From positions 372,001 to 436,000 of the forward strand of contig CAVUPB010000006.1 of the NCBI GenBank assembly GCA_963743275.1: a stretch of 64,000 nt of DNA, written 5' to 3'. A program made the translations under genes and the position numbers. Below are positions 35,599 to 44,270 of this stretch, in pieces. Each line of letters begins with the position of its first letter. The first letter of the stretch is position 1. This stretch comes from JALYLC01 sp963743275. Lineage in GTDB: Bacteria > Actinomycetota > Thermoleophilia > Gaiellales > JALYLC01. The notes under the pieces are model-generated. The model did no database searches and was not told where the DNA came from. It worked only from the letters and a program-made list of their open reading frames with translations.

Positions 35599-36171
35599 AT
35601 GCGCGTGCTGGTCTGCGAAGACGAAACGATCATCCGGCTCGATCTCTGCCAGCTGCTCGAGGGCGCCGGGCTGACGGTCGCGGGCGAGGCGCGCGACGGC
35701 GCCGAGGCGGTGCGCCTGGCGGGTGAGCTCGAGCCCGACATGATCCTCATGGACGTGCGCATGCCCGAGCTCGACGGCGTCGAGGCCGCACGCCGCATCC
35801 TGGCGGAACGGCAGGTCCCGATCGTCATGGTGACGGCGTTCGCCGAGCGCGACATCGTGCAGCAGGCGAGCGAGGCCGGCGCGTTCGGCTACCTCGTCAA
35901 GCCGTTCCGGCAGGACGACGTGCTGGCGGCGATCACGACCGCCCAGGCGCGCAGCGCCGAGCTCGCCGATGCGCGCCAGGAGGCGAAGACGCTCGGCGAG
36001 GCGCTCGAGACGCGCAAGGTCGTCGAGCGCGCCAAGGGCATGCTGATGACGGCCGAGGGCATCAGCGAGGGCGACGCGTACGCGCGCATGCGCTCCGCGT
36101 CGCAACGCACCGGCCAGCCCATGCGGGCGATCGCCGAGGCGCTGCTCGCCACGCTCTCTCGCGAGAAGTGA
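35599..36171 (+). CDS. pdtaR: PdtaR-like response regulator with ANTAR RNA-binding domain
   Basis: This 190-residue regulator has an N-terminal receiver (Glu-Asp pair in VCEDETIIRLD, phospho-Asp in ILMDVRMPE, Lys in YLVKPFRQ). A coiled segment leads into a C-terminal ANTAR domain (ERAKGMLMTAEGISEGDAYARM). ANTAR domains bind paired hexaloop RNA hairpins to prevent termination, so targets should carry such hairpins in their leaders. It overlaps the antiporter gene by GTGA. Confidence 0.92.
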   Translation: MRVLVCEDETIIRLDLCQLLEGAGLTVAGEARDGAEAVRLAGELEPDMILMDVRMPELDGVEAARRILAERQVPIVMVTAFAERDIVQQASEAGAFGYLVKPFRQDDVLAAITTAQARSAELADARQEAKTLGEALETRKVVERAKGMLMTAEGISEGDAYARMRSASQRTGQPMRAIAEALLATLSREK

Positions 36172-37226
36172 TCCGCCGCCACGCGATCCTGATCGCCGGC
36201 CTCGCGCTCACCGCGCTGGCGGGCGTGCTGCACGTCGCCGTCGGCGACACCGCCGGGACGATCGCCGCGAGCGGAGCGCTGCTGCTGGTCGCGCCGCTCG
36301 TCGCCAAGGGCACGGACGCGCTGCGCAGCCGGCTCTCGCCGAGCGTCGTCGGCATCGTGCAATCCGGATTCGGCAACGTCGCGGAGCTCGCGATCACCGT
36401 GCTCGCGCTGCAGGCGAACCTGCCCAACGTCGTCAAGCTCGCCATCGTCGGCTCGCTGCTCGGCAATGCGGTCCTGCTCGGCGGCATCGCCGGGCTGCTC
36501 CCGCTGATCCGCGGCGGCTTCAGCCAGACGCTGCACTTCGACCGCCGCCTCTTCTCCGGCATCACGACGCTGAGCGTGATCGCGTTCGTGCCGATGGCGA
36601 TCCTGAGCGTCCCGAGCGACCTGCTCGGCCGCGGCGACCGGCAGGGCATCACGCTCGCCGCCGGCATCGCGGTCACGGTCGTGGGGGTCTTCTTCATCCT
36701 CACCGAGCTGAAGGCGCCCCACGGGCCCAAGCAGTACGTGGCCGCCCCGTGCGACCTGACATTCCGCGGGGGCGTCGCGTACCTCGCAGCCGGCGGAGTG
36801 ATGGCGGCCCTCGGCGCCGAGTGGTTCGTCGCCGGCTTCGAGCCCGCGGCCGAGGCGATCGGCATCCCGACTGCGTTCGCGGCGCTCGTGCTCATCCCGC
36901 TGGTCGGCAACGTGGCCGAGAACTACGTCGCGCTGCGCTTCGCGTGGGCGGGCGACGGCGACGGCGCGATGAGCGTGATCATGCACTCCGTCGTCCAGAT
37001 CGGCCTGCTCATGGTCGGCATCCTCGTGATCGTGAGCCAGTTCATCGGGCGCGCACCGCTCAGCCTGCAGCTCGACCCGGTGCTCACGGTGTCGCTCGGG
37101 CTCGCGCTGATCGTGCTCTGGATGATCATGTACGACGGCGAGATGCAGCCCGTCGAGGCGGTCGGCCTGCTCGCCGTCTACGCGATCCTGGCCGCCGCGA
37201 TCTGGGCCGAGGGCTCGCTGGCCTGA
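36168..37226 (+). CDS. Calcium/proton antiporter (CaxA/ChaA family)
   Basis: This 352-residue protein has eleven or so helices in two inverted halves. The two ion-binding repeats are GFGNVAELAITVLALQAN and PLVGNVAENYVALRFAW, each with the conserved GNxxE. An acidic segment follows the second repeat. This is the CaCA superfamily, CAX type, exchanging Ca2+ (or Na+/K+) for H+ across the membrane. The GTG start is coupled to the upstream regulator by a GTGA overlap. Confidence 0.9.
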   Translation: MIRRHAILIAGLALTALAGVLHVAVGDTAGTIAASGALLLVAPLVAKGTDALRSRLSPSVVGIVQSGFGNVAELAITVLALQANLPNVVKLAIVGSLLGNAVLLGGIAGLLPLIRGGFSQTLHFDRRLFSGITTLSVIAFVPMAILSVPSDLLGRGDRQGITLAAGIAVTVVGVFFILTELKAPHGPKQYVAAPCDLTFRGGVAYLAAGGVMAALGAEWFVAGFEPAAEAIGIPTAFAALVLIPLVGNVAENYVALRFAWAGDGDGAMSVIMHSVVQIGLLMVGILVIVSQFIGRAPLSLQLDPVLTVSLGLALIVLWMIMYDGEMQPVEAVGLLAVYAILAAAIWAEGSLA

Positions 37227-37229
37227 GCC

Positions 37230-38150
37230 TCAGTCGCCGGCGACGGGGACCGACGGATCCGGCTCCCGCTCGCCGACCACGACGCCGTCCTCGAGCCACA
37301 CGCCCATGCGGCGGAACTTCGCGCGCCGCGCCGCGCGGCGCAGCTCGACCGGCTCGGCCTCGATCGAGTCGAGCGCCTGCGCGATCGCATCGCCGAGCAG
37401 GCGGGCCGCGCGGTCGTGATCCTTGTGCGCGCCGCCGGACGGCTCGGGCACGACGGTGTCGACGACGCCGAGCTCGTAGCTGAAGCGCGCCGTCGGCTTG
37501 AACGCGGCCGCGGCCTTCTTGCGCTGGTTGACGTCGCGCCAGAGGATCGTGGCGCAGCCCTCGGGGGAGATGACCGAGTAGATGGCGTGCTCGAGCATGA
37601 GCACGCGATCGGCGACGCCGATCGCGAGCGCGCCGCCGGAGCCGCCCTCGCCGATCACGCAGGCGACCGTCGGGACGCGCAGGCGCACCATCTCGAGCAT
37701 GGATTGTGCGATCGCGGCGGCCTGGCCGGCCTGCTCCGCCTCGACGCCGGGGTACGCGCCGGGCGTGTCGATCATCGTCACGACCGGAAAGCCGAGGCGG
37801 TCGGCGAGCGCGAAGACGCGGCGGGCCTTGGCGTAGCCCTGCGGCTGCGCCATGCCGAAGTTGCGGAAGGCGCGCTCCTTGAGGTCGCGGCCCTTCTGGT
37901 GGCCGACGATCGCGATCGTGCGGCCGCGGAACGATCCGACGCCCGCGACGATGGCATGGTCGTCCGCGCCCGCGCGGTCGCCGTGCAGCTCGACCCACTC
38001 CTCGCCCACGAGCCGGGTCGCGTAGTCGAGCGTGTACGGCCGTCCGTCGTCGCGGGCCAGCTGGACGGCATCCCAGATGTCCGACTCGGCCGCGCGCTCG
38101 GCGAGCCGGCGGCGCAGGCCGCGGAACGGCGTCGGCAGGCGGCTGTTCAC
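37230..38150 (-). CDS. accA: Acetyl-CoA carboxylase carboxyltransferase subunit alpha
   Basis: This 306-residue AccA, with AccD, moves the carboxyl group from carboxybiotin to acetyl-CoA, giving malonyl-CoA. Features are HGDRAGADDHAIVAGVG, GHQKGRDLKERAFRNFG, MIDTPGAYPGVEAE and EGGSGGALAIGVADRVLML, with SPEGCATILWRD after. The plant/bacterial separate-subunit form is notable because many actinobacteria use fused AccD-type enzymes. The GTG start overlaps the accD stop. Confidence 0.94.
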   Translation of the reverse strand: MNSRLPTPFRGLRRRLAERAAESDIWDAVQLARDDGRPYTLDYATRLVGEEWVELHGDRAGADDHAIVAGVGSFRGRTIAIVGHQKGRDLKERAFRNFGMAQPQGYAKARRVFALADRLGFPVVTMIDTPGAYPGVEAEQAGQAAAIAQSMLEMVRLRVPTVACVIGEGGSGGALAIGVADRVLMLEHAIYSVISPEGCATILWRDVNQRKKAAAAFKPTARFSYELGVVDTVVPEPSGGAHKDHDRAARLLGDAIAQALDSIEAEPVELRRAARRAKFRRMGVWLEDGVVVGEREPDPSVPVAGD

Positions 38151-39142
38151 GCGGCACCGCCGTTCGTGTGCGCGTCACCGTGCGGATTCGAGCGCAGGAA
38201 GCGCAGGACGCGCGCGACGATGCCGGGCGGCGGGGCGGCGGCCTCGGCGGCGAGCTCGATCGGCACGAGCGTGCCGCCGGCGCACAGCCGCAGGATGCGG
38301 CCGAGCGTCGGGCGCAGGTCGGGGCGCGTGTGCACGGCATCGATGAGCCCGTGCTCGAAGCTCGACTCGGAGCGCCCGAAGTCGGGGGGAAGCGTCTCGC
38401 GGGTCGTCTCCTGCACGACGCGCGGGCCGGCGAACGAGAGCAGCGCGTCGGGCTCGGCGATGACGAAGTCGCCGAGCGCCGCGAACGACGCGATCACGCC
38501 GCCGGTCGTGGGGTGCGCGAGCACCGAGACGTAGGGCACGCCGGACTCGCGCAGCAGGTCGACCGCGCACACGGTCTTCGCCATCTGCATGAGCGCCAGC
38601 ACGTTCTCCTGCATGCGCGCTCCGCCCGAGGCGGCGACGGACACGAGCGGGATGCCGCGCTCGGCCGCGACGTCGGTGGCGCGGGTGAACACCTCGCCGA
38701 CCACGCTCCCCATCGAGCCGCCCATGAACGCGAAGTCCATCGCGCAGAGCACGCAGGGCATGCCCTCGATCGTGGCGGTGCCCGCGACCATCGCGTCGCC
38801 GAGCCCCGTCGCGACCTCGGCCTCGCTCAGGCGCTCCGTGTACGGGCGCAGGTCGGTGAAGGCGAGCGGGTCGGCCGAGCGCAGGCCGTCGGCGAGCGCA
38901 TGGAAGCTGCCCGGGTCGGCGACCTGCTCGATGCGCTCCTCGGCTCCGACCGGGAAATGGTGCCCGCACACGGTGCACACGCGCAGGACGGCGCGCAGCT
39001 CGTCCTCGCGGTAGTGCGACTTGCACACGGGGCAGGTGTTCGGATGCAGCTTGGGGCGGGCAAGCGGCTGCTCGGGCGCCGCCTCCTCGCGCTCCACCTC
39101 GACCTGGATGTTTTCGGGCTCCTCGTGGCTGGCCACCGGCAC
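38147..39142 (-). CDS. accD: Acetyl-CoA carboxylase carboxyltransferase subunit beta
   Basis: This 331-residue AccD has the N-terminal zinc finger formed by NTCPVCKSHY and RVCTVCGHHF. The crotonase-like core contains YTERLSEAEVATGLGD, MDFAFMGGSMGSVVGE and SGGARMQENVLALMQMAK. The first 25 residues are acidic and probably disordered. The GTG at 39142 follows a CAGGAGG ribosome site. AccB and AccC (biotin carrier and carboxylase) are not in the window. Confidence 0.94.
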   Translation of the reverse strand: MPVASHEEPENIQVEVEREEAAPEQPLARPKLHPNTCPVCKSHYREDELRAVLRVCTVCGHHFPVGAEERIEQVADPGSFHALADGLRSADPLAFTDLRPYTERLSEAEVATGLGDAMVAGTATIEGMPCVLCAMDFAFMGGSMGSVVGEVFTRATDVAAERGIPLVSVAASGGARMQENVLALMQMAKTVCAVDLLRESGVPYVSVLAHPTTGGVIASFAALGDFVIAEPDALLSFAGPRVVQETTRETLPPDFGRSESSFEHGLIDAVHTRPDLRPTLGRILRLCAGGTLVPIELAAEAAAPPPGIVARVLRFLRSNPHGDAHTNGGAA

Positions 39143-39238
39143 GCCTCCTGGCCCCGCACGCGCATCGCGGGGCGAACCGAGACTCTAGCCGGGATCAGGG
39201 TGGGAGACGATCCCCCCCGCGCCATCCGTCCGCGGGAC

Positions 39239-39244
39239 TACGAT
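39239..39244 (+). promoter_or_regulatory. -10 box (TACGAT), probable leaderless promoter
   Basis: TACGAT is 6 nt before the ATG of the GntR-type regulator at 39251. Confidence 0.45.
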
Positions 39245-39250
39245 CGCCGC

Positions 39251-39985
39251 ATGCCGGCACGCATCAGCTTCGGCGACGCAGGGGTCACGTGCGACGCCGG
39301 CGGCGCGCTCGCACCCGCCGCGCAGCTGGTGGCCAAGCTGCGGCTCGCAATCGACGCAGGTGCCATCCCCGAAGGCGCGACGCTGCCGTCGATCCGCACC
39401 GGCGCGGACGAGCTGGGCGTGCACGCGAACACGCTGCGCAAGGTCTACGCCGCGCTCGAGGCGCAGGGCTACGCGACGACGCGCCATGGCTCCGGGACGG
39501 TCGCGCACGTGCGCGACGCCGAGGGCGCGGCGGCCGTGCGGCGTATCGCCGACGGCGCCATCGCGAGCGCCCGCGGGGCCGGCGCCGACGCGCAGCTCGT
39601 GGCGCTCGCGATCCTGGCCGCGGCCGGCCCGCACCCGGCGCCGGCGCGCGCGCCGAAGGAGCGGCGCCCGCCCGTGCGCGCGACACCTCCGCGCAAGGAA
39701 GCCGCGCGCGCTCCGCGGCGCTCGTATCCGCCCGTCCTGCCCCCCGACATCCCGCGCGGCGCGCACGTCGGGCTCGTCACGGCGGACGCCGCGCTGATCG
39801 CGCGCGCAGGGAGCGAGGCCGAGCGGCGGGGCGTCCGCCTGCGCGTGGCCCGGCCCGACGACGGCCAGACGCTGGGCGACCTCGTATGGGGCTGTGAGCT
39901 CGTGATCGTGGGCCGCGACGCGCGCGACGACGAGACCGCGCAGCGCGTGCTGCGCAGCGCCCGCGACGTGCTCGAGATGGCGTAG
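39251..39985 (+). CDS. GntR-family transcriptional regulator, unusual C-terminus
   Basis: This 244-residue protein has an N-terminal winged helix-turn-helix of GntR type: LVAKLRLAIDAGAIPEGATL, SIRTGADELGVHANTLRKVY and the wing RHGSGTVAHV. After a Pro/Arg/Lys linker (about 135-165), the last 75 residues form a small alternating strand-helix domain (GAHVGLVTADAAL, CELVIVGRDARDD). This is not the usual FCD, UTRA or aminotransferase effector domain. Being between accDA and fabF, it may control fatty-acid genes, but that is inference from position. Confidence 0.78.
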   Translation: MPARISFGDAGVTCDAGGALAPAAQLVAKLRLAIDAGAIPEGATLPSIRTGADELGVHANTLRKVYAALEAQGYATTRHGSGTVAHVRDAEGAAAVRRIADGAIASARGAGADAQLVALAILAAAGPHPAPARAPKERRPPVRATPPRKEAARAPRRSYPPVLPPDIPRGAHVGLVTADAALIARAGSEAERRGVRLRVARPDDGQTLGDLVWGCELVIVGRDARDDETAQRVLRSARDVLEMA

Positions 39986-39992
39986 CGCCGCC

Positions 39993-41282
39993 TCAGGCGA
40001 CGCGGCGGCCGTCGCTCTCGTCCCAGCGCTCGAGCACGAGCGAGGCGTTGTGGCCGCCGAAGCCGAAGCCGTTCGAGAGGCCGACGCGCACGTCGACGCC
40101 GCTGCGCGCGACGTTCGGCACGTAGTCCAGATCGCAGGTGGGATCGCTCTCGAACTGGTTGATCGTGGGCGGCAGGATGTTGCGGCACATCGCCAGGGCG
40201 GTGATCGCGAGCTCGGTCGAGCCGGCCGCCCCCAGCATGTGGCCCGTCATCGACTTCGTCGAGGAGATCGGCACCTCGTGTGCGCGCTCCTCGCCCAGCA
40301 CCATCTTGATCACGCGCGTCTCGGCGCTGTCGCCGACGGGCGTCGACGTGCCGTGCGCGTTGATGTAGCCGATCGCGCTCGCGTCCATGCCGGCCTCCTC
40401 GAGCGCCATCCGCATCGCGCGCGCGGGGTTGACGCCGGTCGGGTCGGGCTCGGTGAAGTGGTGCGCGTCGGCCGTGCAGCCGTAGCCCATGATCTCGCCG
40501 TAGATGCGCGCACCGCGCGCCCGGGCGTGCTCGAGCTCCTCGAGCACGAGGATCGTGGAGCCCTCGCCGATCACGAAGCCGTCGCGCCCCGCGTCGAACG
40601 GCCGGCTGGCCGTCGCGGGATCGTCGTTGCGCTGCGAGATCGCGCGCATGGCGTAGAACCCGCCCACGCCGATCGGCGTGATCGGCGCCTCGCTGCCACC
40701 CGCGACCATCACGTCGGCGCGGCCGTCGCGGATGATCCCGACGGCATCGCCGATCGCCATCGACGAGGCCGCGCAGGCGGTCGTGACGGTGCTCGACGGC
40801 CCGCGGAAGCCGTACTCCATCGACACCATCGCGGCGCCCATGTTCGGGATCAGCATCGTGATCCAGAGCGGGCTCATGCGGTCGATGCCCTTGGCGAAGA
40901 GGTGCTCGTGCGCGAGGTCGAGCGTCTGCAGCCCGCCGATGCCCGTCGCGACCGCCGTGCCCGTGCGCTCGCCGAGGCCGTCGGCGCCCACGTCGAGGCC
41001 CGAGTCCTCGATCGCCTCGCGCGCCGCGACGAGCACGAACTGGCAGTAGCGGTCGGTGCGGCGCGCGAGCTTGCGGTCCATCGCGACCGTCGGCTCGAAG
41101 TCCTTGACCTCGCAGGCGAAGCGCACGGGCGCATCGCGCAGCGGGAAGATCGTGATCGGGGCGCCGCCGCTCTTGCCCGCGATGATGCTCGCCCACGTCT
41201 CCTCGCGCGTGTTGCCGACGGGCGTGACCATGCCGATGCCGGTCAGCACGACCCGGCGTCCCCCTGGCGTGCGCAGCGCCAC
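39993..41282 (-). CDS. fabF: 3-oxoacyl-ACP synthase II
   Basis: This 429-residue condensing enzyme elongates acyl-ACP with malonyl-ACP. The Cys-His-His site is seen in TTACAASSMAIGDAV (Cys), INAHGTSTPVGD (His) and STKSMTGHMLGAAG (Lys and His). The tail NGFGFGGHNASLVLER is also typical of KAS II. The GTG at 41282 is 2 bp past the fabG stop. With fabG, fabD and fabZ it forms a type II synthase gene group. Confidence 0.95.
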   Translation of the reverse strand: MALRTPGGRRVVLTGIGMVTPVGNTREETWASIIAGKSGGAPITIFPLRDAPVRFACEVKDFEPTVAMDRKLARRTDRYCQFVLVAAREAIEDSGLDVGADGLGERTGTAVATGIGGLQTLDLAHEHLFAKGIDRMSPLWITMLIPNMGAAMVSMEYGFRGPSSTVTTACAASSMAIGDAVGIIRDGRADVMVAGGSEAPITPIGVGGFYAMRAISQRNDDPATASRPFDAGRDGFVIGEGSTILVLEELEHARARGARIYGEIMGYGCTADAHHFTEPDPTGVNPARAMRMALEEAGMDASAIGYINAHGTSTPVGDSAETRVIKMVLGEERAHEVPISSTKSMTGHMLGAAGSTELAITALAMCRNILPPTINQFESDPTCDLDYVPNVARSGVDVRVGLSNGFGFGGHNASLVLERWDESDGRRVA

Positions 41283-41284
41283 CG

Positions 41285-42031
41285 CTACATCCCCAATCCG
41301 CCGTCGACCGCGAGCACCGCGCCGGTCACGAAGCCGGACGCGTCCGAGACGAGGAAGCGGACGCAGCGCGCGATGTCCTCGGGCTCGCCGAGGCGCCCGA
41401 GCGGCGTGGACGCCAGCAGCGCCTCACGCGCGCTGTCGGGCAGCACGTCCGTCAGCTCGGTCGCGATGTAGCCCGGCGCGATGCAGTTGACGCGCACGCC
41501 GCGCGAGCCGATCTCCTTGGCGAGCGACTTCGTGAGGCCGATCAGGCCGGCCTTCGAGGCCGAGTAGTTCGTCTGGCCGGCATTGCCGTGGATGCCGACG
41601 ATCGAGCCCATGGTCACGATCGAGCCGCGCCGGCGGCGGAGCATGCGCCGCGCCGCCGCCTGGCAGACGTGGAACGCGCCGCCGAGGTTCGTCGCGATGA
41701 CCGCGTCGAAGTCCTCCGGGCTGATGCGCGCGATCAGGTTGTCGCGGGTGATGCCCGCATTGCAGACGAGCGCGTCGATCTCGCCGAGCTCGTCCTCGCA
41801 GCGCGCGACGAGGGCCGCGGCCTCCTCGGGCTTCGCGACGTCGGCCTGGAGCGCGAGGGCGCGCCCGCCCGCAGCCTCGATCTCGCCCACGACCGCGGCC
41901 GCCCCGCCGGCGTCCGAGCGGTAGTTCACGCCGATCGCGGCGCCCGCCGCGGCCAGCTCGAGCGCCGTGGCGCGTCCGATGCCGCGCGAGGCGCCGGTGA
42001 TCAGCGCGATCCGGCCGTCGAGCTCAGGCAC
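41285..42031 (-). CDS. fabG: 3-oxoacyl-ACP reductase
   Basis: This 248-residue SDR reductase is the NADPH-dependent first reduction of the elongation cycle. TGASRGIGRATA is the cofactor loop and CNAG follows. The Ser-Tyr-Lys catalytic set is in TMGSIVGIHGNAGQTNYSASKAG, and the PGYIATELTD loop is typical. The GTG start at 42031 lies inside the fabD 3' end (8-bp overlap), so the two are translationally coupled. Confidence 0.94.
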   Translation of the reverse strand: MPELDGRIALITGASRGIGRATALELAAAGAAIGVNYRSDAGGAAAVVGEIEAAGGRALALQADVAKPEEAAALVARCEDELGEIDALVCNAGITRDNLIARISPEDFDAVIATNLGGAFHVCQAAARRMLRRRRGSIVTMGSIVGIHGNAGQTNYSASKAGLIGLTKSLAKEIGSRGVRVNCIAPGYIATELTDVLPDSAREALLASTPLGRLGEPEDIARCVRFLVSDASGFVTGAVLAVDGGLGM

Positions 42032-42956
42032 CTGCGACCAGCTCCTGCGCGCGGGCGATGTCGTCCGGACCCGAGACGGACACCGACGAGAGGCTCCGGT
42101 CGATGCGGCGGATGAGCCCCGAGAGCACGTTGCCCGGGCCGACCTCGACGAAGGTGCGGGCACCGAGGTCGCGCAGCGCCATCACGGCCTGCGTGAAGCG
42201 CACCGGGGCGGTCAGCTGCTGCAGCAGGATCGGCACGATCTCGCGCGCGCCTTCGAGCCGGCAGGTCACGGTCGAGAAGAACGGCACGCGCGGCTCGGCG
42301 AACGCCGTCGCCTCGAGCACCGGCGCCAGCTGCTCGGCCGCGAGCGCGGTGAGCGGGCTGTGGAAGCCGCCCGAGACCTTGAGCTTGACGGCCCGCCGCG
42401 CCCCGGCCGCCTCGGCGGCGCTCATGAGCGCAGCGACGCCCTCGAGCGTCCCGCTCACGACGACCTGCCCGGGGCAGTTGTAGTTCGCGGCCCAGACGCC
42501 GTCGATCCCGTCGCAGAGCCGCTCGATCTCGGCATCGTCGAGACCGATGATGGCGGCCATCGCTCCCGGCGCGGCGGCCGCCGCTGCGGCCGTCGCGAGC
42601 CCGCGCTCGCGCGTCAGATGCGCCGCGGTGCGATCGTCGATCGACCCGGCGGCAGCCAGGGCCGCGTACTCGCCGACCGAGTGGCCGACGACGTAGTCGG
42701 GACGCAGGCCCGCCTCGGTGAGCGCCGCGAGGCACGCGAGCTCGGTCGTGACGAGCGCCGGCTGCGTGATCTCGGTCTCGCTCAGGCGCTCGATCGGCCC
42801 CTCGAAGCACACCTGGGCGATGTCGAACCCGACCGCCTCCGCTGCGCGGTCGTAGACGGCCCGCGCGGCCGGGTAGGCCTCGCTCATCGCACGCCCCATG
42901 CCCACCTCCTGGGAACCCTGCCCCGGGAAGCAGAACGCCACCCTGCCCTCCGTCAC
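42024..42956 (-). CDS. fabD: Malonyl-CoA:ACP transacylase
   Basis: This 310-residue transacylase loads malonate on ACP. FCFPGQGSQEVGMG near residue 10, the nucleophile motif GHSVGEYAALAAAG, QVVVSG and GGFHSPLT (His) are present. VGPGNVLSGL is near the end. The GTG at 42956 has an AGGAGG site 6 nt away; the longer ATG at 42992 has none. No acpP or fabH is found next to it, unlike the common actinobacterial fabD-fabH-acpP-fabF order. Confidence 0.94.
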   Translation of the reverse strand: MTEGRVAFCFPGQGSQEVGMGRAMSEAYPAARAVYDRAAEAVGFDIAQVCFEGPIERLSETEITQPALVTTELACLAALTEAGLRPDYVVGHSVGEYAALAAAGSIDDRTAAHLTRERGLATAAAAAAAPGAMAAIIGLDDAEIERLCDGIDGVWAANYNCPGQVVVSGTLEGVAALMSAAEAAGARRAVKLKVSGGFHSPLTALAAEQLAPVLEATAFAEPRVPFFSTVTCRLEGAREIVPILLQQLTAPVRFTQAVMALRDLGARTFVEVGPGNVLSGLIRRIDRSLSSVSVSGPDDIARAQELVAGA

Positions 42957-43031
42957 CCGACCTCCTCGCAGCGACCGCAGACCAGAGTACACCGGAGCCG
43001 GAGGCGCAGGCCCCTGGCACCCGAGCGCGCG

Positions 43032-43478
43032 TCAGGCATCCGTGAACCCGAACGCGAGCTGGGCGTCGAGGACGCGCTCGCCGTTGCAGTGCACGATGCC
43101 GGTGCCACGGCCGAAGGTGCGGCGCAGGCGATCCACGACCAGCTCGAAGTCGAGCACGTCGCCCGGGCGCACGACGCGGCGGAAGCGGACGCCGTCGATG
43201 CCCGCGAAGAGCGGCACGCGCCCTGCGAAGTCGGGATGCGAGAGCACGCCCACCGCCCCGGCCTGCGCGAGCGCCTCGACCATCAGCACGCCCGGCATGA
43301 TCGGATCGCCCGGGAAGTGCCCGCGCAGGAACCACTCGTCGCCGCGCACGCGGTAGCGCGCGACCACGCGCGCGCCCGGCTCGAGCTCGACGACCTCGTC
43401 GATCAGGAGGAAGGGGTCGCGATGCGGGATGAGCTGCTCGATCAGCTCGCGTCCGAACGGGGTGGTGAGCGCGGTCAC
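43032..43478 (-). CDS. fabZ: 3-hydroxyacyl-ACP dehydratase
   Basis: This 148-residue hot-dog-fold dehydratase has the FabZ signature HFPGDPIMPGVLMVEALAQAG, with catalytic His and Glu. PHRDPFLLIDEV is near the N-terminus. The C-terminus (AQLAFGFTDA) is typical. It is upstream of fabD by 75 bp on the same strand and diverges from the biotin ligase gene. Finding FabZ is noteworthy since mycobacteria use HadABC instead. Confidence 0.94.
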   Translation of the reverse strand: MTALTTPFGRELIEQLIPHRDPFLLIDEVVELEPGARVVARYRVRGDEWFLRGHFPGDPIMPGVLMVEALAQAGAVGVLSHPDFAGRVPLFAGIDGVRFRRVVRPGDVLDFELVVDRLRRTFGRGTGIVHCNGERVLDAQLAFGFTDA

Positions 43479-43484
43479 GGCGCC

Positions 43485-43490
43485 TATCGT
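43485..43490 (+). promoter_or_regulatory. -10 box (TATCGT), probable leaderless promoter
   Basis: TATCGT lies 6 nt before the birA ATG at 43497, in the 18-bp spacer shared with fabZ. Confidence 0.4.
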
Positions 43491-43496
43491 AGCCAG

Positions 43497-44231
43497 ATGA
43501 CCGATCCGCGAATCCGGATCCACGAGCTCGCGACCTGCGCGTCGACCCAGGACGAGCTGCGCGTGCTCGCGGAGGCGGGAGCACCTGCTTTCACGGCGGT
43601 GCGCGCCGACGTGCAGGAGGCGGGCCGGGGTCGCCGCGGACGGCGCTGGGAGGCGCCTGCGGGCACGGCGTTGCTGGTCTCGATCCTGCTGCGCCCCGAG
43701 CGCGCAGCGCACGAGCTGCCGGCGCTCAGCCTCGCCGGCGGCGTCGCCGCGGTCGCGTGCACGCGGGGATTCGGCGTCGCCGCGGGCCTCAGCTGGCCCA
43801 ACGACGTCGTCTGCGCGGAGCGCAAGCTGGGCGGCGTGCTCGCAGAGCTCGGACCCGGGGGGAGCGTGCTTCTGGGGATCGGGCTGAACCTCGCCGCGCG
43901 GGCCGCGGATCTGCCCGTGTCCGACCGCCTCGTGCCCACGTCGGTCCTGCTCGAGACGGGCTCGGCCCCCACCGCGCCGGAGGCCCTGGACGCGCTGCTC
44001 GCCGCGCTCGGCCCGCTCGCCGCGCTCTTCGACGCCGGCGGGCCGCCCGCGATCGCAGCGCAGGCGCGCCCGCTCGACACGCTGGCCGGCTCGGCGGTCG
44101 AGCTGAGGCTGGCACGCGGGGACGTCGTGCGGGGCACCGCCGCGGGCATCGCCGACGACGGCTGCCTGCTCGTGCGCACGTCCGCGGGGGTGCGGCCATA
44201 CGCGAGCGGCGAGGTCGTGCGCCTGACGTAG
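43497..44231 (+). CDS. birA: Biotin--[acetyl-CoA-carboxylase] ligase, no HTH domain
   Basis: This 244-residue ligase attaches biotin to the carboxylase carrier protein. The biotinyl-AMP site is GRGRRGRRWEAP, followed by LLVSILLRP, WPNDVVCAERKLGGVL and GIGLNLA. A small C-terminal SH3-like domain (RLARGDVVRGTAAGI) ends it. There is no N-terminal winged helix, so it is a class I enzyme and not a repressor. It sits near accA/accD, whose enzyme needs it. Confidence 0.93.
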   Translation: MTDPRIRIHELATCASTQDELRVLAEAGAPAFTAVRADVQEAGRGRRGRRWEAPAGTALLVSILLRPERAAHELPALSLAGGVAAVACTRGFGVAAGLSWPNDVVCAERKLGGVLAELGPGGSVLLGIGLNLAARAADLPVSDRLVPTSVLLETGSAPTAPEALDALLAALGPLAALFDAGGPPAIAAQARPLDTLAGSAVELRLARGDVVRGTAAGIADDGCLLVRTSAGVRPYASGEVVRLT

Positions 44232-44270
44232 GACGCCCTGGGCGTCGGAGGCGTATGCCACGCTACGCGC

